From a virus, in the IMG/VR virus record IMGVR_UViG_3300020578_000164, positions 1 through 42,833 of that record: a stretch of DNA of 42,833 bases, one strand, 5' to 3'. This document shows positions 13,347-22,491 of the stretch, one piece after another. Numbering within the stretch: position 1 is the stretch's first letter; every line of letters starts with the position of its first letter. Under the pieces are notes generated by a model. That model had not been told where the DNA came from. It did no database searches and worked only from the letters and a program-made list of their open reading frames with translations. The position numbers were made by a program, and so were the translations under genes.

Positions 13347-15076
13347 GCCTTTCTGATGCCCTGAAAGCGGCAGCCCGCCTTGTACGCCTGAACAACGACG
13401 CGTTGGAGTTGTTTCGACCGACAAAATACCAAGAGCCTGTTGCGATGACCAAGGCGTCGGAATGCTTGGTGCAGGGAGGCACCAGATCAGGCAAGTCCAC
13501 GATTGTTGCTGCTATGGTGGCGGCATACGCCAGAAACAAGCCGATCATATTTGCTGACGGAACGAAACACGATATCCGGGAAAAGGCTTGGGCGAGCCGG
13601 TCAACAACTGTCTGGCTGATCGGCCTGCAACTCAACCACATCGGGCAGACTCTTTACCGTTTGCTTCGCAAACCGGGAGCGTTTGACTGCGTACGGGATC
13701 CGCTTACGGGTAATCTACGTGCGTGGCAGCCGGGGGTTGTTCCCGGGGACGACCAGATTGGGCCGGAGGGTCGGGAGCCTGCGCCAGCGTTTATTCCCGA
13801 CGAGGACGTGGTGCAAGAGACTTGGGAGTCCAAAAGCGAACATAAACTGACTAGCATGACGCTGCGGAACGGCACGGTCATATATGCTTACGCAAGCACG
13901 GCAGAGGTGAAACGCGGCGACCCCGTGAATTTGATTTGGATTGACGAAGAGATTCGATTCTCTGATCACTACGCAGAATGGCAAAGCCGATTGAGTGACC
14001 GCAAGGGCCGACTGTTTTGGACAAGCTGGCCTGACCTGCAGACAGAGGCTCTGCTGAGACTACATGACCGAGCGAATACGCAGGCCTCCGAAATCGCTAG
14101 AGGCAAGCGTAAGACTGCGGACGTTGCCCGGTTTGTATTTGTCGGTAGCAACTCCCCGTTTATCGATTCGGAGGAGCTGCGCAAGCGTGCTGAGGGGTGG
14201 AGTGAGGCCGAGAGGCTGGCTCGAGACTTCGGGGAGTTTCCTGTTGGTACGATTTTGGCGTATCCTGAGTTTTCCGAGGAGCGTCATGTGGTTGACTACG
14301 GAGAAGGTAACCCTTTGAATGACCGCATCACGGCGGTCATGGATGAGCTGAACGGGGGTGTTCCGGATAACTGGCCTGTGGACTTGATCCTCGACCCGGG
14401 AACTACCAGCCCAGCAGTTTTGTGGTGTGCCATACCGACGCCGGATTACTGGGACGGAGGTGTTCCGTACTACGTAGTGTATCGCGAAATGAACGTAGCT
14501 CGCATAGATGCGCAAGATATGGCTGTTCGAATTCGAGCCATCGAACCTGATCGGACGTACTCGAGGTTCATAATCGACAAAAAAGCCGGCGCTCAAACGC
14601 CGATGGGGTTCGCGTGGAAAGTGGCCGAGCAGTACTCCCAAAAATTCAAAGCTGTTGGTGTCAGAAACCTGACAACCGGGTTTGAGTTCCTTCCGGGCGA
14701 GCACGTTTGGGCTGTTCGGACCTTGAAACTGCGTGCGTGGATGCGTGGCCGGCAAGACTGCCCCCGTCCACAACTGCGGATTTACGCAAGGAATTGCCCT
14801 ATCCTGATACAACAGATGAAGTCTGTTCGGAAGACGATCCGCAGGTCCGAAGTGCAGGATAAAATTGCTGACGGGCAGGTCCACGACGTACTGGACACGC
14901 TGGAGTACTGGGCCGGCAGCGACCCCACATTTCGCGTGGTAACGACTAAGGGCACAAGCCCGGGCTTGCGAATGTTCGAGCAAGACGTTAAATTTTGGGC
15001 TGACCTCCGAGCCTCTTCCCCCGGACAAGGCCCGGGCAAACCGATGATTATTTTAGGTGCGCCAGGTGCAATATGA
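13343..15076 (+). CDS. terL: Terminase large subunit
   Basis: The 577-aa packaging motor. Walker A is GGTRSGKST (45-53). Walker B is LIWIDEE with D201 and E202. The nuclease domain shows LILDPG (D351), FIIDKKAG and VHDVLDTLEYW as the expected acidic cluster. The protein cuts concatemers and pumps DNA through the portal (15434-17593). The GTG start overlaps the previous stop and its end overlaps the next ATG, so the three genes are coupled. Length and motif spacing are typical. Confidence 0.93.
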   Translation: MSLSDALKAAARLVRLNNDALELFRPTKYQEPVAMTKASECLVQGGTRSGKSTIVAAMVAAYARNKPIIFADGTKHDIREKAWASRSTTVWLIGLQLNHIGQTLYRLLRKPGAFDCVRDPLTGNLRAWQPGVVPGDDQIGPEGREPAPAFIPDEDVVQETWESKSEHKLTSMTLRNGTVIYAYASTAEVKRGDPVNLIWIDEEIRFSDHYAEWQSRLSDRKGRLFWTSWPDLQTEALLRLHDRANTQASEIARGKRKTADVARFVFVGSNSPFIDSEELRKRAEGWSEAERLARDFGEFPVGTILAYPEFSEERHVVDYGEGNPLNDRITAVMDELNGGVPDNWPVDLILDPGTTSPAVLWCAIPTPDYWDGGVPYYVVYREMNVARIDAQDMAVRIRAIEPDRTYSRFIIDKKAGAQTPMGFAWKVAEQYSQKFKAVGVRNLTTGFEFLPGEHVWAVRTLKLRAWMRGRQDCPRPQLRIYARNCPILIQQMKSVRKTIRRSEVQDKIADGQVHDVLDTLEYWAGSDPTFRVVTTKGTSPGLRMFEQDVKFWADLRASSPGQGPGKPMIILGAPGAI

Positions 15077-15429
15077 CAAACAGAAAACAAGACTCGATCG
15101 TTTCCGCCACACAACCTGCGTTTAAGCCGGCACTTGTGCGGCAGTACACGGTGCCGGGGTTTGGGGGGCCGCAGGCAGTTACGGTAGCCCTCGGAGATGC
15201 CGTGTGGTTTTTCCACCGCGGAGATATGTCGGCCACACCGGCTCCAGCCTTTGTGGTGGAGTTATGTGACCAAGGTCAAGCGCATTTGGCGGTGTACGAC
15301 TTGTCGTCTAACGGCTGGCAGCCACGCCGCGGCGCGTGCATCACCGGCGACAGCCGTCTGGAAAACGAGCACGTGAAGGCCCGTGGTGTCTGGGTTCCGC
15401 GAGTGTTGACCCCGGTTACGGCAGAGTAG
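15073..15429 (+). CDS. Small beta-rich phage protein, 118 aa
   Basis: It lies between terminase and portal and starts in an ATGA overlap with terL. The sequence alternates short strands: RQYTVPGFGGPQAVTVALGD, then AVWFFHRGDM and AFVVELCDQG. It has no membrane segment or recognisable motif. A head-associated or accessory structural role is suggested only by position. Confidence 0.6.
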   Translation: MTNRKQDSIVSATQPAFKPALVRQYTVPGFGGPQAVTVALGDAVWFFHRGDMSATPAPAFVVELCDQGQAHLAVYDLSSNGWQPRRGACITGDSRLENEHVKARGVWVPRVLTPVTAE

Positions 15430-15433
15430 CGGT

Positions 15434-17593
15434 ATGGCTGTGACGTACGAACAAGTCCAACGTTATCTTCTGGGGCCTTTGGTCAGCCAGTGGATAGCGC
15501 GCCTCGAGGCGGCTAAGACCGCCAAGAAGCGGTTCACCGCGTGTGCCAGGCTGTGTCGACAGTTTTACGGCACAGACCCCGGTGCTCAGTGGGGCGACGA
15601 CGTACGTAACGAGTTCTATCCGCAAGTGCCGAAACCACAGTTTGCCGTCTCCATCAACAAAGCCTTCGAACTGGTCTCCGTGATCGGCCCGTCGCTGCTG
15701 TGGAGATACCCGCGACGGCAAGTGCGGTCGATCCAGCCACCTTCGCAGGTGGAGATACTGCAAACTGTTTTTGGTGTTCAGGATGAGGCGTTTCTGCAGC
15801 AGATGTCCGCCATGGAGCAGACCCAAGCGGCGACCGTAGGTGTTCGCAACAGATTGCTGGAGCGCGTGCTGAACCACCTCGCCGACAAGCACCCCACAGG
15901 CACCTGTTTGGGCGAGGCGCAACTGGTTGTGCAGGACGCCATGGTCGCCGGGCTCGGCTTGTTGTGGACTGAAACCTACGTCGACAAGGCGTCTGGCCAA
16001 CCGATGGTGACCTCGTTTGCTGGGCGTCAGGATGAACTGCTGGTGGATCCGGATTGCCGGGACGCCACGCGGGCCACGGCTAAATGGATCTCTCGTACGC
16101 ACGTTGAGCCTGTTTGGGTTGTTGAGCGGAGGTTTGGGTACCCACCGGGGTATCTGTCCGGTAAGGGCACGGGAACCAGTAGCGAGTGGGCGTGGCAGGC
16201 CAGCCAAACACAGACCGCCCATAAGTATTATCAGGATATGATTGAATGGACTGAGATATGGAGCTGTGGCGGAATTGGCGCAAGGGTGCAGGGGATTGAC
16301 CCTGCGATGGGTGAGGCCCTTGACGCTGTGGCGGGCGAATATTGCTACCTCGCGATCTCGAAAAACGTCCCCCACCCGCTGAACCTGCCGCCAACAGTGG
16401 TCGAGGAGGCTCCTCCCGACTTGATACGACAGGCTTTGCTGTGGCGCACGTCACGCTTCGGGGCGGTGTGCGAGTTCTGGAAAGACCGTCGATGGCCGTG
16501 CGAGTTCCTGGAATTTTACCCGCTGTCGGGAAGCCCGTGGCCAATCGCACCTCTGGCCCCGGGGCTGCCGTTTCTGCTCTCTATGAACATTCTGCTGGTC
16601 TCGCAACTGCAGATGTCGTACGACCGCCGACGAGACATCATCGGCGTTTACGAGCACATGGCGCAGCAGGTTAACGAGGCCTTGAATTCTGAGAGCACCC
16701 CGTGCGTCGTAAAACTAACAAGCGCGGCTCAGCAATCAATCGGCGAGGTGATGCAGTTCCTGCAAAGGCCTCCGGTTCAGGGCGATCTGCTGATGTGGAT
16801 TCAGTATCTGGACCAACAGTTTCAGAAAGCGACTGGGCTGGACGACCTGTCGTACGGGATCAGTCAACGGCAAAGCCGGGTTGTTGCTGATGTGCAGATG
16901 CGTCAGCAGAAATCGGCTGTCAGACCGGAGAAGATGTCGTTAGACGTTGCTGACTTTCTGCGGCGGTCTGCCCAGAAGGAGCTATGGTTGACGGCAATGT
17001 ATTTACCCGGGGACGCCTTGGTCCCGCTGTTAGGTATGTACGGTGCTCAGATCTGGGAGCAACAAATCCGCACGATTCCGTTTGAGGTGATGGTCCGGCA
17101 GTTTGACACCGTCGTCGAAGTCACGGAGATGCACCGCCCCGACAACGATAAAGAGATCCAAGACCATGAGCGGATCTTGCCGTTCCTGTTGCCGGTGCTG
17201 CAGGGATACGCACAATCCACCGGGGACACCGCCCCACTAAACGCGCTGTTGCAGCGGTATTTCACCGCAATGCAGCTCACCAACCCGTCAGCGTTTGCGA
17301 TGCAGGGCTGGTCTCAGCGGCCCGACCCTGCGGCTACGCAAATGCAGCAGGCCATGACGCAAGCCCAGCTAGACAGGCTGGCCGCCGAAACCGAAGACAC
17401 GCGAGCCAAGGCGGTAGCGCGTTTGACAGACGCGCAGTACAAATCTCAAGGCTCAACCGCTTCGGGTTTGCAACGTTTGCGGTTTGCTGAGCTTGACCAC
17501 CAACAGCGGATGCGGCAGGCCGACGAGGCCCACCTGCAGAACATGCTGATTACCCAAGAACGTTCTGATTTGGAGCAGCAGTATGTCCGGTAA
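15434..17593 (+). CDS. Portal protein
   Basis: A 719-aa protein directly downstream of TerL, the usual portal place and a normal size for the large portal type. It starts with a helical region (QWIARLEAAKTAKKRFTACA), then PKPQFAVSINKAFELVSVIG and ISRTHVEPVWVVERRFG. Later come LPFLLSMNILLVSQL and YDRRRDIIGVYEHMAQ, typical stem and crown segments. The C-terminal ~100 residues are Gln/Ala-rich helices (MQQAMTQAQLDRLAAETEDT), as in the barrel of large portals. Portals form the dodecamer through which DNA passes. The end overlaps the next gene by 11 nt. Confidence 0.82.
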   Translation: MAVTYEQVQRYLLGPLVSQWIARLEAAKTAKKRFTACARLCRQFYGTDPGAQWGDDVRNEFYPQVPKPQFAVSINKAFELVSVIGPSLLWRYPRRQVRSIQPPSQVEILQTVFGVQDEAFLQQMSAMEQTQAATVGVRNRLLERVLNHLADKHPTGTCLGEAQLVVQDAMVAGLGLLWTETYVDKASGQPMVTSFAGRQDELLVDPDCRDATRATAKWISRTHVEPVWVVERRFGYPPGYLSGKGTGTSSEWAWQASQTQTAHKYYQDMIEWTEIWSCGGIGARVQGIDPAMGEALDAVAGEYCYLAISKNVPHPLNLPPTVVEEAPPDLIRQALLWRTSRFGAVCEFWKDRRWPCEFLEFYPLSGSPWPIAPLAPGLPFLLSMNILLVSQLQMSYDRRRDIIGVYEHMAQQVNEALNSESTPCVVKLTSAAQQSIGEVMQFLQRPPVQGDLLMWIQYLDQQFQKATGLDDLSYGISQRQSRVVADVQMRQQKSAVRPEKMSLDVADFLRRSAQKELWLTAMYLPGDALVPLLGMYGAQIWEQQIRTIPFEVMVRQFDTVVEVTEMHRPDNDKEIQDHERILPFLLPVLQGYAQSTGDTAPLNALLQRYFTAMQLTNPSAFAMQGWSQRPDPAATQMQQAMTQAQLDRLAAETEDTRAKAVARLTDAQYKSQGSTASGLQRLRFAELDHQQRMRQADEAHLQNMLITQERSDLEQQYVR

Positions 17594-18230
17594 ACCTCCC
17601 GAACGGTACCCCAACCGCAGAGACCAAAGCGACTTTGAGGCTGTTTGGCACAAAGGCCCCACCGCTGTGGCGTTTTTTGAGCAGATTGTCGGCGCAGAAG
17701 GCGTGCGTATGGCGGCAATGCTGGCGTCTCGGTCTGCCCCTACGTCCGGTGTCGATGACCGCATGGTGATGGCTAACAGCGGCAGTGTTGAGGAAACGTT
17801 CCGGGGAAGCCCGGAGATGTTGAACCTGTATCGAGCCCAGTATCGACGGGAGACCGGTGAGGATCTGCCGGCAGACGCGGTGGTGTACCGCGGAATCGTG
17901 TCTTACCCTGGAGAGAGCGGGGCGATCGTGACGCACAAGCGGAGTCTGCAGGAAGTCAAAGAGTATTTGAAAGCCCGTGGCCGGGACGTGCATGGGGATT
18001 GGGACGTGACTGGGGATCAAGTTGCTGCAACTCCGCAGGTTGTGCGAATGGGTCCCGACATTATGAGTAGGTACAAGGCGGAGTACCGGGCCGAGGGTGG
18101 GTGGGAGAATGCGACTGACAGAGACCTTGAGGAAGAGATCTTGCACAAGCACGCCCCGGTTGTGACTGCGGATGACGTACATAACGCACCTGCCACGCTG
18201 GACGAATGTGCTAACTTGATGATGCGATGA
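17583..18230 (+). CDS. Hypothetical head/connector-region protein, 215 aa
   Basis: ATG lies inside the last codons of the portal gene. The product is soluble and charged, with FEAVWHKGPTAVAFFEQIVG near the start and a repeated-looking MLNLYRAQYRRETG (about 80) and MSRYKAEYRAEGGW (about 160), each followed by an acidic helix. The two similar halves suggest an internal duplication. I do not recognise a family. Position between portal and connector genes suggests a minor head protein. Confidence 0.6.
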   Translation: MSGKPPERYPNRRDQSDFEAVWHKGPTAVAFFEQIVGAEGVRMAAMLASRSAPTSGVDDRMVMANSGSVEETFRGSPEMLNLYRAQYRRETGEDLPADAVVYRGIVSYPGESGAIVTHKRSLQEVKEYLKARGRDVHGDWDVTGDQVAATPQVVRMGPDIMSRYKAEYRAEGGWENATDRDLEEEILHKHAPVVTADDVHNAPATLDECANLMMR

Positions 18231-18237
18231 GGTCTTG

Positions 18238-19398
18238 ATGTTTACGTACGCCGACGCCATGAGCTTTCTTGCCACGCAACTGGATACAGTGTTGTCCGGT
18301 TCGCTCGAACAGCGCGTACGCAACGCGGTTAATTCCGGGTGGAACAGGCTGCACTCGTTGGCGACGTGGGTGTACTTCCAGCGGTCCGGTGTTTTGCGGG
18401 TATCTCCGGGGCAGCGGACAGGCACGGCATCCTTCTCAGCCTCCACAGGTATTGTGACGCTGACGGGCTCTGTGTTTCCCGCTACGGTGACGGAACAACA
18501 CCTGCTGATCGATCGGACATGGTATCCTGTTTTCCGGCGGGTCAGTGACACCCAAGTCGAATTGTTTCCTGAGACAAGGCCGACGCTGGACCTGACAGAC
18601 GTCGCCTATGTGCTGCAGAAAGTGCTGCACCCGCTGCCCGCAGAAGTTAGTGACGTGTTGGTGGTGTATGAGAGTCAGCAAAACATCCGGATGTGGCGAG
18701 TCAACCCGATGACGGCCTACCAGATTCAAGAAGGTTTTTCTTGGTCGCCGGCACTGCCGACACAGTATAGCATTTTTGTAGACCCTCGCAGCCCGGGGCG
18801 GTGGTGTCTGTGGCTACCGTTCGAGGTAATGCTAGCTACAGAGCTGGCGTACATGTACCAAAGCCGTCGCCCGGCCAACACCCTCGTGCGGGAGGCGAGG
18901 GGTACCGTCACTGTAGTAAACGGGGTGGCGACATTCAGCGAGCCCGTTGTGACTCCCGCCTTTGTCGGGGCCGTACTCCGTTTGTCGGCCAGCGAAACAG
19001 TTCCTCCTGTTGGGCCGTACGGGGATTTTGCGCAGGACCCGAGTGTTGCGGAGACGGTCGTAGAGGAGACTTTGGTTACCGCGTACATCAGCGCGACGCA
19101 GGTGCGGGTTGCAAACGTTTCTGCGGCGGCAACATCGGTTTCGTTTTGTGCGTCCACCCATATAGACGTAGGTGGGGGCGCAATGCTGAACCTGTTCTTG
19201 CGACTGGTCGAGGATGAGTATGGCACAAGACCGGTCGGGAACCACAATGAAAAGTTGGTGACTAAATCGGCGTTGGCAGACGCGGTTCGGGAGGCTATGG
19301 CCGCGGATGGCCGAGCAGTGGTCAACATGCGGGACGAATTGAAATACTGGTATGGACTGCGTCTCAAGGACATAGGCTATGTCAGCTCCGGAAGCTAA
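18238..19398 (+). CDS. Head-tail connector candidate, 386 aa
   Basis: The ATG at 18238 is preceded by GAGG at five bases; an upstream TTG at 18235 is less likely. The N-terminal ~60 residues are helical (DTVLSGSLEQRVRNAVNSGW) and followed by beta-rich segments, with a second helical block at the C-terminus (KSALADAVREAMAADGRA). Helical ends around a beta insertion, and a place after the portal, fit adaptor proteins joining head to tail. It overlaps the next gene by 20 nt. Confidence 0.55.
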   Translation: MFTYADAMSFLATQLDTVLSGSLEQRVRNAVNSGWNRLHSLATWVYFQRSGVLRVSPGQRTGTASFSASTGIVTLTGSVFPATVTEQHLLIDRTWYPVFRRVSDTQVELFPETRPTLDLTDVAYVLQKVLHPLPAEVSDVLVVYESQQNIRMWRVNPMTAYQIQEGFSWSPALPTQYSIFVDPRSPGRWCLWLPFEVMLATELAYMYQSRRPANTLVREARGTVTVVNGVATFSEPVVTPAFVGAVLRLSASETVPPVGPYGDFAQDPSVAETVVEETLVTAYISATQVRVANVSAAATSVSFCASTHIDVGGGAMLNLFLRLVEDEYGTRPVGNHNEKLVTKSALADAVREAMAADGRAVVNMRDELKYWYGLRLKDIGYVSSGS

Positions 19399-19915
19399 AA
19401 TAGCAAAGCGCACCGTAACGCTTTTGCAGGAGCTTGCTGCTCAGAACGTGTTTACTCCGCAGGCCGGGGAGAGATGCCGGCGTGTTCTCCCGTCCGCGAT
19501 TCGGCAGATCCGGGTGCTCGAAGGATCGGAAAACATCCGTACTGCAGTGGGTTTTGCAAACCTCCCGCTGCCGGCCATGCTTGTTTGTGCCATGCCTGTT
19601 GAGACCGCCTCCCCTATGGGGGTCAGTTTAGCGGACGACGAAGTCGTCCGGATAGCAATACAGGTTGTCGAGAACACCCCGCAAGATGCGAGCACCGGAA
19701 TCGCCACGTACGCGTATTGGATGTCAGAAATACGCAAGAGACTGCTCGCGGTACCAAACCCTTTCTTGCAAGACACCACGGCGTCAGAGTATGATCCGTA
19801 CGTTGTCTACGTAGTCAAGCGGTTGTCTGCCGACGCAGCGGCAAAACTACGACACAATCAATCTGTGGGGCTGCTGGTGTTTCAGGTAATGGTTCGACAC
19901 CCGCGAGGAGTGTAA
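19379..19915 (+). CDS. Tail completion/terminator candidate, 178 aa
   Basis: It starts inside the previous gene with AAGGA ahead of the ATG and sits just before the tail-tube gene, where siphophages encode the tail terminator that caps the tube. The sequence has alternating helix and strand (EVVRIAIQVVENTP; YAYWMSEIRKRLLAV; GLLVFQVMVRHP), compatible with that alpha/beta fold. Assignment is mainly by gene order. Confidence 0.5.
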   Translation: MSAPEAKIAKRTVTLLQELAAQNVFTPQAGERCRRVLPSAIRQIRVLEGSENIRTAVGFANLPLPAMLVCAMPVETASPMGVSLADDEVVRIAIQVVENTPQDASTGIATYAYWMSEIRKRLLAVPNPFLQDTTASEYDPYVVYVVKRLSADAAAKLRHNQSVGLLVFQVMVRHPRGV

Positions 19916-19917
19916 CA

Positions 19918-20799
19918 ATGGCAGTATCTACAGGCGTCAGCTCACAGGTTTCAATCGGCGGCAGCGCGTTTTGCTTTGCATCTTTCCAAGACGGCAGCAC
20001 GGTCGAGCGGGTATTCAACCCAAACGCTATTTGCGGTAGCCGCGACCCGATAATCCAGCGAGTAGTCGCAGGCCGCAAGACCATACAGTTCCAGTTGACC
20101 CACGACGCGACGCGACCGATTCTGGATATTTTACTCGGGCTGTGCGGTGCGACCCGTACCGGCAGTGGGACCACGCAGGCTCCATGGGTGTACACGGCAA
20201 ACGAGGCGGTCAGCACAACAGAGATAATCGTAAACAAGGTCGGCCAAAAACACCGGTACACGTTGTGCCGCCTCGCTCGGTTGGTGCTGCGAGGACAAGT
20301 CGGGACGCAACCGATTCAAGCGGAGAGCACGTGGGTCGCAGCCGACGAGATTGAGTCCCCAGCGTCGGAGTTTACCGCAGGGACGGTGGACAATCTGATT
20401 GCCTTCAACGGCAGTTCTGTGACTATCGGCGGCGTTGCGGTTGACCACGATAGGTACGCGATCGTGATCGACAACAAACTGGTGCCTAGTTGGAACGCCA
20501 GCGCCACTGTGACTGACGTTGGTCCTGGGCCGCGGCAGGTCCTGCTCGCCTTTGCCTGCCCATACATTGCGGCGAACAAGGATCAGTATTGGACAAACTT
20601 GGCAGTAACTCCTCGTGCGCTGGTACATACGATTTCAAACGGAAACGACACGCTCACGTTCGACATGGGTTATGGCGTCCTTGTACCGAAAAGCCCGGAC
20701 ATCCTAGGTGCGTCCGAAGAGATTCGATTGCAGCAGACGTGGGAGGCATACCGTGATGGTGCCAACCCCGCATTTACATTTTCTCTGAGTGGAACCTGA
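19918..20799 (+). CDS. Major tail (tube) protein, 293 aa
   Basis: GAGGAG precedes the ATG. The protein is beta-rich throughout and opens with VSSQVSIGGSAFCFASF, then VAGRKTIQFQLTHD and LARLVLRGQVGTQPIQAEST. Two similar halves are visible, as in two-domain tail-tube proteins. It follows the tail terminator candidate and precedes chaperone-like genes, the normal siphophage order. It would polymerise into the tube guiding DNA. A long tail is therefore likely. Confidence 0.65.
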   Translation: MAVSTGVSSQVSIGGSAFCFASFQDGSTVERVFNPNAICGSRDPIIQRVVAGRKTIQFQLTHDATRPILDILLGLCGATRTGSGTTQAPWVYTANEAVSTTEIIVNKVGQKHRYTLCRLARLVLRGQVGTQPIQAESTWVAADEIESPASEFTAGTVDNLIAFNGSSVTIGGVAVDHDRYAIVIDNKLVPSWNASATVTDVGPGPRQVLLAFACPYIAANKDQYWTNLAVTPRALVHTISNGNDTLTFDMGYGVLVPKSPDILGASEEIRLQQTWEAYRDGANPAFTFSLSGT

Positions 20800-20801
20800 C
20801 A

Positions 20802-21725
20802 ATGTTAATCCCCCCGGATTTGGATGACGGTTTAACTGTGGCGGTGAGCATACCACCACAGGCCCCCACGTACTGCTCCGTCCTGTACGTCAGGTCTGCG
20901 ATAGGCCTCGCTGAACCGACCGAAGCGTCTAGGCTGTACCTACAACAGCGCGGTTTGGGAGGAGGGGGAGACGATGATTTTCCACTACTGTCCCGGCTGT
21001 TTCGACCACCGTTCGTGTTTGCGGATATATCTGGGAGTAGCCAGATGAAGCAGTATACGCCGGCGATCTCGCAGCCCGGGTACTTGCATAAAGTGCTGAC
21101 AGGGTTGTTGGCTGCTTTTGGTACCCAGCCGCTGCGGAACGTGCTTCAAGCATTAGCAGGCCCAACGATCTCGCCGGAGGTTGTGCAAAGCCACGCACGG
21201 CTCCAGGTCTTATACCCGAAGGCCAGCACGTTCGACTGTGCCTTGTGCATGAAATACTCCGTCAACGTGGAGCCGGAGGTCTTCGAACTCGAGCGAGATC
21301 ACTCAGGACAGCTTCGGCTGCTGGCTGAAAACGCCAAGCCTCTCTGTGATTTGCGCCATGGGCGGTGCGTGAAAGGACACCACACCAATCCGTTAGGCGT
21401 ATTGCACCGCGTTTTCGGCAAGATCTGGCAACACTACTGGACGTACCGAACGTCAGGCAGTAGACTGAGCGACATCACCGGCCCTTGTCCCCGGCACGCC
21501 CTTCACCGCGCTGTTATTGACCATGTGGTGACTTATGGACCCCACGATCGACGATTTGATCCGCTTGCTGGCCGAGGCACCCCCGGAAGAGAGAGTGTTG
21601 CCGGACCCGGTGGGCCTGATGCAGGCGTCGCAATTTCTTCGGAGCACACAGCCCGATCAAAATGCGTCTTCTGCGGGTCCAGCCAGTGCCGAGAGGCTGA
21701 GTGCCGAGCCGTCGCAACGGGGTGA
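20802..21725 (+). CDS. Cys-rich tail-assembly-region protein, 307 aa
   Basis: It starts 2 bp after the tail-tube gene. Two cysteine sets are visible: FDCALCMKY with PLCDLRHGRCVKG (about 145-195), and near the end SKCVFCGSSQC with EAEC. These look like zinc sites. Its place is that of tail-assembly chaperones. The last 191 nt (21535-21725) are also read in the +1 frame by the next gene, and both readings look protein-like, so this may be dual coding. Alternatively the true functional end is earlier, or a frameshift joins the two products. Confidence 0.6.
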   Translation: MLIPPDLDDGLTVAVSIPPQAPTYCSVLYVRSAIGLAEPTEASRLYLQQRGLGGGGDDDFPLLSRLFRPPFVFADISGSSQMKQYTPAISQPGYLHKVLTGLLAAFGTQPLRNVLQALAGPTISPEVVQSHARLQVLYPKASTFDCALCMKYSVNVEPEVFELERDHSGQLRLLAENAKPLCDLRHGRCVKGHHTNPLGVLHRVFGKIWQHYWTYRTSGSRLSDITGPCPRHALHRAVIDHVVTYGPHDRRFDPLAGRGTPGRESVAGPGGPDAGVAISSEHTARSKCVFCGSSQCREAECRAVATG

Positions 21726-22491
21726 GACGGCTTCTGCCCCCGCGGCGGTGGCAGAGAGGCAGACATCTACATCGAGTGCAGCAACGCCCGCCCCTGCCGG
21801 GGAACTCCTTGGGACGTCGGCGTCTGTAATACCCGGCACCCGCGTGGTGGGTGCGGCTGCCGGGCCGAGCGAACGTGGCGGTGTGTCTGGTGAGCCTGCT
21901 GTACCGACACCGCCACGCTTTGCCTCAGCACAACAGGCCGGGTTTAGCAGGCACGACTGGTTTTCGGAAGAGCCCGCCAACCCCCGCCCGAGATCACAGG
22001 AAATTGGCTCCGCGGCGGATCCCGCCGCTAACCGTTTGGTGGATGCGGTGCCGGCCAACCCAGTGTGGCGTGAAGACTTTGCAGGTACGGCAGCCGAGGC
22101 TTTGCGGCGGGCGGAGTCGCAATACCCCGGCGCGCAGGTGGTGTCTCCAGAGTACATGGCGGGGCAGCAAGCTGTTGCGGAGTTAGCCCGGCAGCAAACG
22201 GGGCGGCCAGCGGACCTTACGGACAACCCCGTGTTTGTGAGCGCGCAGGTGACACCGACCCACCGCGTCGAGTTTGTGGTGCCCGCAGCAATGCCGGTTG
22301 ATCCGGTCCAGTTATTTGCTGCCGCGGATAGGTATACCATGCAGACCGCCCCGGCAGCGGCACCGTCTCCACCCTACCGGGATTTGTTTACCGGCACCAT
22401 TAACGCTCGGGTGCAGCCCACCGCAGAGACGGCGGTTCAGCATTTTTCGAATCAACAGCCTCCGGAGTATGTGGATCGGAGGAGCCTGTGA
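21535..22491 (+). CDS. Ala/Pro-rich tail-region protein overlapping the previous gene, 318 aa
   Basis: The frame opens at 21532 just after a TGA, and the ATG is at 21535, so an independent start is plausible. The protein begins MDPTIDDLIRLLAEAP, a helical start, then runs through a long Ala/Ser/Pro-rich linker (about 45-150) into a more ordered C-terminus (TPTHRVEFVVPAAMP). I do not recognise it. It stands where siphophages carry the second chaperone product and the tape measure, but is too short and disordered for a tape measure. The first 191 nt overlap the previous gene out of frame. Confidence 0.6.
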   Translation: MDPTIDDLIRLLAEAPPEERVLPDPVGLMQASQFLRSTQPDQNASSAGPASAERLSAEPSQRGETASAPAAVAERQTSTSSAATPAPAGELLGTSASVIPGTRVVGAAAGPSERGGVSGEPAVPTPPRFASAQQAGFSRHDWFSEEPANPRPRSQEIGSAADPAANRLVDAVPANPVWREDFAGTAAEALRRAESQYPGAQVVSPEYMAGQQAVAELARQQTGRPADLTDNPVFVSAQVTPTHRVEFVVPAAMPVDPVQLFAAADRYTMQTAPAAAPSPPYRDLFTGTINARVQPTAETAVQHFSNQQPPEYVDRRSL

